This document shows, in pieces, positions 1 to 5,056 of a stretch of 5,056 bases of DNA (the first letter of the stretch is position 1; each line of letters opens with the position of its first letter). The notes under the pieces are model-generated. The model was not told the DNA's origin. It made no database searches and saw only the letters and a list, made by a program, of their open reading frames with translations. The translations under genes were made by a program, and so were the position numbers. This DNA is from Lachnoclostridium sp. UBA739 (lineage in GTDB: Bacteria; Bacillota_A; Clostridia; Lachnospirales; Lachnospiraceae), in NCBI GenBank assembly GCA_002297865.1, contig DBKX01000258.1, positions 1 through 5,056 of the forward strand, read 5' to 3'.

Positions 1-490
1 TTTCGTGGACAGTAGTGATTCCAAATATATTCTCTTGATAAATATGATGATAACTTTTCCCTGTCTTCTTATGTATGTATTTCGCCACATCCATAAGGAA
101 ACCACCACATCCACAAGCTATGTCAGCCACTCGAACAGAAGATAAATCTTTTTGATTCCCCAAACAGTTTTCCAGAATCCGTTTTCTAATTTTATTGGGT
201 GTATAGATAGCTCCTGTAACAACTCTATCGGATGGAGATATGACAAATTCAAATAGCTTTATCATATCTTCTAAATCTATTTTGTTTATCCCTTGTTTTT
301 CTAAAAAAATCAGGACTTGTCCTAACAACTTTTTATCTTTATCATCATCATTTATAATGTATCTACCTATAATGTTATTGTAAGTTGACACCTTATTATA
401 TATTATATATAGAGACACAAAAATTCGATTAATCAATAATGGATCTTGTGTAAGATTTCGTTTCAAGAAAGGAAATATACGTTGCAACAT
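1..490 (-). CDS. N6-adenine DNA methyltransferase-like protein, N-terminal part (gene continues past position 1)
   Basis: The open frame begins at the ATG at 490-488, with an in-frame TAA two codons upstream, and runs 163 codons off the window edge. Residues 1-85 look mostly helical and charged, as in the N-terminal bundle of HsdM-like enzymes. Residues 93-98 read GAIYTP, matching the GxxYTP element that precedes the SAM-binding fold in type I and many type II N6-adenine methylases. Residues 123-132 read DIACGCGGFL, clearly motif I (usual form DPACGSGGFL), the SAM-binding loop. The family transfers a methyl group from SAM to adenine N6 in DNA. The catalytic NPPY motif should lie beyond the window and cannot be checked. 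Departures from consensus are Ile for Pro and Cys for Ser in motif I, and FGITT at 156-160 where related enzymes usually have a GxD acidic residue. It follows the HNH gene by 34 bases and is likely the last known cistron of the operon, possibly protecting self DNA. Methylase fold is well supported; activity is not. Confidence 0.85.
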   Translation of the reverse strand, partial: MLQRIFPFLKRNLTQDPLLINRIFVSLYIIYNKVSTYNNIIGRYIINDDDKDKKLLGQVLIFLEKQGINKIDLEDMIKLFEFVISPSDRVVTGAIYTPNKIRKRILENCLGNQKDLSSVRVADIACGCGGFLMDVAKYIHKKTGKSYHHIYQENIFGITTVHE

Positions 491-524
491 GATTTAATTT
501 CTTATCTTCCTAAATATAAAGGAA

Positions 525-1079
525 CTATAATTCTGCTCTAAGATACCTCAAATACTCATGAAATTCCATATTCATTTTTAAGAGCAATTCTTTGTCTATG
601 GCAGAAGCTGTGTTCTGATTAACTTTTGCTTCAAATATTTTTATTCTTTCTTCTAGCCTATCAAGATTCCAACATATAGCATATCTAAACAAGCCAAGAT
701 TCATTCGTTCTACCATATATTGTCCCTGTGGTGTCTTAGCCTTTATATACCCAAAATCATCACGTTCGAAATGTAAATTAAAATCTATGTCACATGGATC
801 CAAATAATTAGAATTGTCATCATCACATTTCGCTCTATTAACATAAGAACAACAATATACTAAATTACTATACTCGTTTTTAAGTTCAGGATATTTGCTT
901 TCTGGTCTAAAATGGTCTATTTGAAAATTACGTTTACCACCAAACCAATGATCCGAACAATCTGTATAACCACACCTATGGTTAAAATCATCAGCAAGAA
1001 AAGACTTATATGCTTTATAATTAGCCCTCTTCTTTGTACAAGTACGTTTAGGAGCCATATTTCGGAACGGATGTGTCAT
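525..1079 (-). CDS. HNH endonuclease
   Basis: A 184-aa protein with an HNH (beta-beta-alpha-metal) nuclease core at about residues 35-85. Visible elements are a Cys pair C36/C41, the IDHFRP segment with D55-H56 (H56 the likely general base), Asn72 in an EYSNLV stretch, a CCS segment at 76-78, and N81 to K84 closing the fold. Related nucleases then carry a DPC-D-N-HF segment, here at 94-104, and a helical tail (about 118-184), also present. The family cuts DNA, or occasionally RNA, with a divalent metal. Two structural zinc positions are unusual: the first pair is C-x4-C rather than C-x2-C, and the usual C-x2-C-N reads C77-S-Y-V80-N81, so one ligand appears lost. The ATG at 1079 lies one base after the receiver gene's TAG, which suggests translational coupling; Met8 (ATG at 1058) is an alternative start. 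No Shine-Dalgarno is visible. It is the most likely effector of the operon. Nuclease fold is confident; substrate is unknown. Confidence 0.88.
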   Translation of the reverse strand: MTHPFRNMAPKRTCTKKRANYKAYKSFLADDFNHRCGYTDCSDHWFGGKRNFQIDHFRPESKYPELKNEYSNLVYCCSYVNRAKCDDDNSNYLDPCDIDFNLHFERDDFGYIKAKTPQGQYMVERMNLGLFRYAICWNLDRLEERIKIFEAKVNQNTASAIDKELLLKMNMEFHEYLRYLRAEL

Positions 1080-1080
1080 G

Positions 1081-1734
1081 CTAATTCAATTTATCAATCA
1101 AACTATCCACTTTTTCTATTAATGTATTTAATCTTTCAAGATTGGACAATTGCTTTAACCCAGCAGGAACAGAATCATTCTTATCAAAAGTTCTTTCCAA
1201 GAATGTGTCCAACTCTACTATTCGTTCCTCATCTTGAACTGTAGCTTCGCCTCTTTCTCTTTTTGCTATTAAGCTAGAAATGTCTTTACGTGCATTAGCT
1301 ATTCTCAAACGATATTTATCAATTTGACTTTTAACTCGCTGTGCAAATGATACTTTTTCTCCATCTTCTGAAGAAAAATTCAATACCTTTTTGACATACA
1401 CTAAGTTTACATCATTCGAATCACCAACGGCTTCACCATCATACGAAGTTATGACAAAACAAGGGAAATCAGCCAATTGTTCATTTATAGCATTTATCAA
1501 TTCAACACCATTATAACATACATTGTAACTTATATCTTCTTTTTTGTCATTCAGTTGATAATCTACAATTACCGCATCAGGGTGTAATTGTTCTATTTGT
1601 TCCAACATTTCTTCAATTGTAGGAGCTGGAAACATACAAACTCTCACTGCCTCAGGCCAGTTTTTCTCAAAGTGATCTTCGAAATCATCATGCTGAAGAG
1701 ATTCCTCATCTATAAATAAGACTTTATAGCTCAT
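1081..1734 (-). CDS. Stand-alone response-regulator receiver protein with helical tail
   Basis: A 217-aa protein with a receiver (REC) domain at about residues 1-140. The start VLFIDEE gives the acidic pocket (D9, E10). VIVDYQL places the phosphoacceptor at D58. FVITSYD supplies the conserved Thr/Ser (T96) and YVKK the conserved Lys (K115). The loop between D58 and the next helix is longer than in CheY-type receivers. Residues about 140-217 are predicted helices rich in Lys, Glu and Leu, with coiled-coil character and no helix-turn-helix or enzymatic output domain. Such a protein would signal by binding a partner rather than DNA. Its ATG is 2 bases after the kinase stop and its TAG is 1 base before the HNH start. 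The simplest inference is that it takes phosphate from the kinase (H629) and controls the HNH nuclease or methylase. No Shine-Dalgarno is seen; AT-rich bases precede the start. Receiver assignment is firm; partners are inferred. Confidence 0.9.
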   Translation of the reverse strand: MSYKVLFIDEESLQHDDFEDHFEKNWPEAVRVCMFPAPTIEEMLEQIEQLHPDAVIVDYQLNDKKEDISYNVCYNGVELINAINEQLADFPCFVITSYDGEAVGDSNDVNLVYVKKVLNFSSEDGEKVSFAQRVKSQIDKYRLRIANARKDISSLIAKRERGEATVQDEERIVELDTFLERTFDKNDSVPAGLKQLSNLERLNTLIEKVDSLIDKLN

Positions 1735-1736
1735 AA

Positions 1737-4313
1737 TTATTTTTTATATTTTATTGGAAATATAATTTGAATACCAAATCCAACGGTTGGGCTTAGCAGT
1801 ACGACACGAGCATCATTATCCTCAGAAATAAGTTTCACAAGCCACATACCCAACCCGGTGCCTATCTCTTCTCCCGTACTTGCACTACGCTTTGTTGTAA
1901 AAAGCGGTTGAAATATATCTGTAGGATTGACGATATCAGACGAAAGCCCCGGCCCACTATCACGATAAGTACATACGATTGCTCTTTCTGAGGTCTCTAC
2001 AGAGACCTCTATTACACGTTCACGCTCTTCCTTTAACCGAACAAATGCTTCTATTGAATTAGAAATAAGATTATAGAATATACTGTCAAAATCTATTTCA
2101 AAAGCTCTTATACAAGCATCATCTACATTAGAATGGACAAAGCGTATTTTACGCTCAGTAAAAAGCCCAGACCAGATATCTTCAAGTTTATCGAAATAAG
2201 GTGCAAAACAAACAGTTTTTCTTCTACGCTTATCCTTCTTAACAATATCGGTTGAAAAACTAAACCAACGTTGCATTTTTTTATCGTTTTCCTTTGCCTG
2301 TTCCAGCAGAAGAAACGGATTTTTTCTTCTTTCCTCAGGAAAATCTTGTTCACAAACCTTATCATTAAGAAGATGTATTATTTTATCGTATCGATGCCCA
2401 AGAGAATCGTTGAGCTTACTTAGATCATGAGCAAAAGATGCCAACATTAATCCACTGCTGGCCAAAGCACGAAGAATTTTCTGTTCTTCACGTAAAAGTT
2501 TGATTTCCTCTGTTTTCTGTTCATTAACAACAGCTAACAGATGCAACTTATAGTCAGTAGAATTTTCATCTCTGTTTTTTTCCTGTGCATTTTTGCTACT
2601 TTCTATTATTTTGTTGACAAGTTCTTCTGCACGTTCTCTGTCCCTTACCGCCCCATTGCGAAATTCATCGTCAGCTACGAATTCACGGGCTATCAAAGAA
2701 CGGTCTTCTTCAAATATTCGAATAATGCCAATAATTACTTGCTTAAAAATAGAAAAAGTTTTGTTTTCCTGCAAACCTTCTCGACTAGACTTGTCTTCAA
2801 AATCTATATTGGAAACTCTAGAAATAAGAATTGAGCCTGCAATATTCTCTGCCTCAACACGATAACCTCCTTGTTTCTTAGCTATACCAGCAGGGCTGTT
2901 ATTCTTCCGTATACCAATTCCTAACCAATCAAATGCAGAATCCCCTTTTTCTCCATAAGGTCTAACTCTGAAACTATCTCTGAACAATTTTATACCTCCA
3001 TATTTATCAAGCCAACTTTTTCTGAGGTTATAGGGACATTGGCGATAAAAGAAGCGAGTTTCATCCTTTTTAGTTGCAGAGCGTTTCAAATAATAGAAAG
3101 AAAAGTCGAAGGTTCCAATTCTTGATAATATACCATCTGTATCAGTATCGCTAAAACCAGGAATTAATTGCGAAAAAGTACGTGAAGTATCCCAATAGCC
3201 ACGTATAAAATCTTCGCGACAATAGGGATAATTCTTTTGGTTTTCTCGTTCAAAAAATGAAGGAGGAATTGCCTCTATATTATATTCATGACGATAGATA
3301 CGGATATTGACATTTTGATTAGAATCAGCATGAGCAACAATCTTATAGTCAAAATCATCACAGAATGAGTTCTCTACCTTGCCAAACTTATCTGGATTAT
3401 CTAAAGATTGAAGGAATATCTGAAACTCTTGACTCTCCGAAGGTGGTATCAAAACTCCCAAATCATCAAATACACTCCCAATGGCGGCATCCCCCCACAC
3501 ATCTCGCAATTGCGAAATTTTGAGGATTGTTCCATATTGTACAGAACTATCCGAAATAAATCTTTTGAGATCTTCCGTAAGCGGAAGCTGCATAAGATTC
3601 TCAATGTAGGTAGTACTAGAAATGCCTTCTATCTCAGCACCAATCTTGTCTATTGTAACATTCTCTATTTCAAAATCATTCCAATTTACCTTCCAATGAT
3701 AACCATTATAGCTACTAACATTGCCATTCTCATCAACATCACTATGAATGTCAGGATTAAAGAAAGTAAACATTTCGCATCGCTCTCCTAATTTATCGAG
3801 AGCAAATCGTCCAATACCCTTAGCACCAGCTTTCACCCTTCCACAATGAGTTACAAAATTATTCGATTTGTTATCTGTACCAATGGTCATCCAATAATTA
3901 CGAATGATTTCTCCTGTCATTCCCTCACCAGCATCAATTACATAGAGAGTAGTATTTTTCTGAAGTTCTTGCTTAAGCAAACCTATTTGTTCTATATCTA
4001 TATTGCTTTTTTCATAATACATATCACCCTTCCACAGATAAACAGAATCAAGCAATTCCGAATTGATACCTAAGGAAATTAAATGCTTATAATCATCCTT
4101 ACTGAGTAAATTATGATATGTTCCATATCTGTTGTCTATAAGAACAATACAAAAAGGACTATCTGCATCATAACTGTTTTTTATCAGTTCGATGATGGCA
4201 CCTTTCGCTGTTGCTACATTTTCTCTACCAATTAGGCGAGCTGTACGAGCAGAAACTTTAAATGGTATTCTATTTGACATAATAAGACTAAGTTTAATGC
4301 TATTATTGGACAT
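1737..4313 (-). CDS. Dual GHKL ATPase: N-terminal Hsp90/MutL-like domain fused to a C-terminal histidine kinase
   Basis: About 858 aa, numbered from the ATG at 4313. The N-terminal GHKL domain (about 15-260) shows the N-box E42-LIKNSYDA with N46 and D49, G1 D127-AGEGM and the lid motif G163-AKGIGR. An S5-like transducer follows, with KLFRDSFRVRPYG at about 442-454 and SSREGL at 509-514, as in Hsp90/MutL/MORC-type ATPases. A charged coiled coil (about 548-620) leads into an H-box, FAHDLSKLN, with H629 the likely phosphoacceptor. The C-terminal kinase domain has N748/N752, DSGPGL from D785, an F-box (IFQPLFTTK, from 800) and GTGLGM at 818-823. Both ATP sites look intact. There is no transmembrane segment, so it should be cytoplasmic. 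The likely partner is the receiver encoded 2 bases downstream. Start choice: the TAA of the preceding gene is followed by TTG then ATG (4313); TTG (4316) would add one residue, and the ATG at 4280 gives 847 aa, starting just before the conserved IPFKVSARTARLIGREN stretch. None has a clear Shine-Dalgarno. The signal sensed is unknown. Confidence 0.92.
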   Translation of the reverse strand: MSNNSIKLSLIMSNRIPFKVSARTARLIGRENVATAKGAIIELIKNSYDADSPFCIVLIDNRYGTYHNLLSKDDYKHLISLGINSELLDSVYLWKGDMYYEKSNIDIEQIGLLKQELQKNTTLYVIDAGEGMTGEIIRNYWMTIGTDNKSNNFVTHCGRVKAGAKGIGRFALDKLGERCEMFTFFNPDIHSDVDENGNVSSYNGYHWKVNWNDFEIENVTIDKIGAEIEGISSTTYIENLMQLPLTEDLKRFISDSSVQYGTILKISQLRDVWGDAAIGSVFDDLGVLIPPSESQEFQIFLQSLDNPDKFGKVENSFCDDFDYKIVAHADSNQNVNIRIYRHEYNIEAIPPSFFERENQKNYPYCREDFIRGYWDTSRTFSQLIPGFSDTDTDGILSRIGTFDFSFYYLKRSATKKDETRFFYRQCPYNLRKSWLDKYGGIKLFRDSFRVRPYGEKGDSAFDWLGIGIRKNNSPAGIAKKQGGYRVEAENIAGSILISRVSNIDFEDKSSREGLQENKTFSIFKQVIIGIIRIFEEDRSLIAREFVADDEFRNGAVRDRERAEELVNKIIESSKNAQEKNRDENSTDYKLHLLAVVNEQKTEEIKLLREEQKILRALASSGLMLASFAHDLSKLNDSLGHRYDKIIHLLNDKVCEQDFPEERRKNPFLLLEQAKENDKKMQRWFSFSTDIVKKDKRRRKTVCFAPYFDKLEDIWSGLFTERKIRFVHSNVDDACIRAFEIDFDSIFYNLISNSIEAFVRLKEERERVIEVSVETSERAIVCTYRDSGPGLSSDIVNPTDIFQPLFTTKRSASTGEEIGTGLGMWLVKLISEDNDARVVLLSPTVGFGIQIIFPIKYKK

Positions 4314-4316
4314 CAA

Positions 4317-4565
4317 TTACATCATTGGCATCATCTTTATTAACCACTCTATGCAATTATTCAATTTATCATGAGGAGTAAGTTGAGCATTCAACACCTG
4401 TAGAGCATATGAAGAATATTGATATCTTATAAAGGTATTTCCACAAACTAAATCAAGCATCTTCAACGAATAATCAAGCCATGTCCTAAACATCTCCTCA
4501 TTAAGATACTGATTACCCATAAGAGAAGTTCCTTCTTTAATAACTCTATAAATTCCATTATTCAT
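4317..4565 (-). CDS. Small helical protein of unknown family (82 aa)
   Basis: I do not recognise the family. The protein has 82 residues and is mostly amphipathic helix by inspection, with about four helices (roughly 3-12, 22-40, 45-60 and 65-80). There is no signal peptide, membrane segment or metal motif; there are two cysteines (41 and 71) and a Met-rich C-terminal end. The start is well determined: the ATG at 4565-4563 sits 5 bases after AAGGAGG, and its first bases overlap the 3' end of the membrane-protein gene (ATGAATAA), an 8-base overlap typical of coupled translation. A longer form from GTG at 4589 would put this ribosome binding site inside the coding region and is unlikely. Its TAA is 3 bases before the kinase ATG. 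Its position between a membrane protein and a sensor kinase suggests an adaptor or sensor subunit, but that is context only. Confidence 0.75.
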   Translation of the reverse strand: MNNGIYRVIKEGTSLMGNQYLNEEMFRTWLDYSLKMLDLVCGNTFIRYQYSSYALQVLNAQLTPHDKLNNCIEWLIKMMPMM

Positions 4566-4980
4566 GATTGCCTCCTTCCTCTTGAGCACGAATCAAATTA
4601 TTATGATATTCAGATGTCAAGAAGTCTTCTTCCTTATTTTGTTTTCTCTTCTTGATGCTGACTCCAAAGCCTTCGAAACTCTCAAACATTGGAAAAATGA
4701 TTAGTATTAACCAAAATAGGAAAATCAAGTTCTTGCCATTAAAGTCCTCCGTGAACGACAAATCGATGCATTCCGAAAAATGCACCAAGACATACACCGT
4801 TGTGATGACAAACACCAATACATACCAGTAATCAACTAAATGATTACGAAGGCTTGTTCCCCAATTTTTTAACCAACCAAACAGGTTGGTCATACCCAAA
4901 CGGAAAGCATAGCCAATCAAGATACCAACCAATAAGGTAGTTGCCAGTGACAGAATGAATAAAAAGGATGGAATTTGCAT
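4558..4980 (-). CDS. Small membrane protein with three predicted transmembrane segments (140 aa)
   Basis: Family not recognised. Three hydrophobic stretches are visible: residues about 4-24 (followed by R27), about 51-67, and about 84-99. Between TM1 and TM2 lies a short Trp/Lys/Arg-containing loop (32-50), and between TM2 and TM3 an acidic loop (68-83). The tail from about 108 is soluble and charged, with a KKRKQNK cluster at 110-116 and then an acidic C terminus. By the positive-inside rule the tail should be cytoplasmic and the N terminus outside. The ATG at 4980 is preceded by an A-rich stretch without a Shine-Dalgarno. The last codons carry the ribosome binding site of the next gene and overlap it by 8 bases. 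It is the first gene of the operon visible here. It could anchor the soluble proteins to the membrane, sense envelope events, or act as a membrane-perturbing effector; the sequence does not decide. Confidence 0.78.
   Translation of the reverse strand: MQIPSFLFILSLATTLLVGILIGYAFRLGMTNLFGWLKNWGTSLRNHLVDYWYVLVFVITTVYVLVHFSECIDLSFTEDFNGKNLIFLFWLILIIFPMFESFEGFGVSIKKRKQNKEEDFLTSEYHNNLIRAQEEGGNHE
4571..4577 (-). promoter_or_regulatory. Strong Shine-Dalgarno (AAGGAGG) for the 82-aa gene
   Basis: On the minus strand AAGGAGG lies 5 bases upstream of the ATG at 4565 and inside the last codons of the membrane-protein gene. It fixes the start of the 82-aa gene at 4565. No other gene here has a comparable site at proper spacing; the methylase has only AGGAAG about 15 bases before its ATG. 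The small protein may therefore be made at a higher rate than its neighbours, which is inference. Confidence 0.8.
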
Positions 4981-5014
4981 AATTATTTACTTTTTGCTTT
5001 GTTATAAATTTCGG

Positions 5015-5040
5015 ACTACTGCCATATTCCCAACAGTAGC
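5015..5040 (-). promoter_or_regulatory. Short hairpin in the leader upstream of the operon
   Basis: The minus strand contains CTACTG and CAGTAG as a perfect 6-base inverted repeat 12 bases apart. With G-U pairs the RNA stem extends to 9 pairs around an 8-base loop (GGGAAUAU). It lies in the only visible non-coding stretch of any size, 35 bases before the first start codon. No T-run follows it on the minus strand, so it is not a classical terminator. It could be an mRNA leader structure, a weak operator-like palindrome, or chance. Confidence 0.3.
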
Positions 5041-5056
5041 TCATAATAAAAAAGGG

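Noticed and set aside
912..1244. Plus-strand 110-aa open frame
   Set aside because: It is antisense to the HNH and receiver genes, whose motifs are clear; its composition is that of a shadow frame.
2123..2365. Minus-strand 80-aa open frame inside the kinase
   Set aside because: It lies in a different frame within the intact histidine-kinase module; no frameshift is needed to explain the kinase.
2541..2865. Two overlapping plus-strand open frames (2541-2834 and 2593-2865)
   Set aside because: Both are antisense to the conserved coiled-coil and S5-like region of the kinase and have no coding signature.
3408..4374. Plus-strand open frames at 3408-3791, 3846-4073 and 4192-4374
   Set aside because: They are antisense to the N-terminal ATPase domain of the kinase. 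Hydrophobic runs in them arise from the reverse complement of AT-rich codons.
4844..5044. Minus-strand 66-aa open frame starting at the ATG at 5044
   Set aside because: Two thirds of it overlaps the 140-aa membrane protein in another frame. It has no ribosome binding site and no recognisable domain, and it contains the leader hairpin.
5016..5054. Possible C-terminal tail of an upstream gene in the frame ending at TAG 5018-5016
   Set aside because: Only about 12 codons are visible and no motif supports it; another frame stops at 5043-5041 and is equally possible.
4981..5056. A promoter for the operon
   Set aside because: Neither a sigma-70-like pair at good spacing nor a Bacteroidota TAnnTTTG element could be placed convincingly on the minus strand; the promoter may lie above the window.

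Overview
This is an AT-rich bacterial window in which every supportable gene lies on the minus strand. Read from high to low coordinates, it looks like one tightly packed operon of six genes that runs off the low-coordinate end. The organism cannot be named from the sequence. The low GC and A/T-rich start regions that mostly lack a Shine-Dalgarno sequence suggest a Bacteroidota member, but this is only inference. There is no rRNA, tRNA, CRISPR array, transposase or phage structural gene in the window.

Layout in transcription order: (1) a 76-base leader (5056-4981) holding a short hairpin; (2) a 140-aa protein with three predicted membrane segments (4980-4558); (3) an 82-aa helical protein of unknown family (4565-4317), overlapping the previous gene by 8 bases and started by the only strong ribosome binding site in the window; (4) a kinase of about 858 aa (4313-1737) with two GHKL-type ATPase modules, an Hsp90/MutL-like one at the N terminus and a histidine-kinase one with an H-box at the C terminus; (5) a 217-aa receiver-domain protein with a helical tail and no DNA-binding domain (1734-1081); (6) a 184-aa HNH endonuclease (1079-525); (7) the first 163 codons of an N6-adenine DNA methyltransferase-like gene (490-1), cut by the window edge.

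The junctions are very tight: an 8-base overlap, then gaps of 3, 2, 1 and 34 bases. This argues for co-transcription and a shared function. The set combines a signalling relay (dual-ATPase kinase plus stand-alone receiver), a DNA-cleaving enzyme, a DNA-modifying enzyme and a small membrane protein. That is the composition expected of an anti-phage or anti-plasmid conflict system in which a histidine-kinase/receiver relay licenses a nuclease and a methylase may mark self DNA. The domain calls are read directly from motifs. The defence role and the order of events are inference, and I do not match the whole set to a named system.
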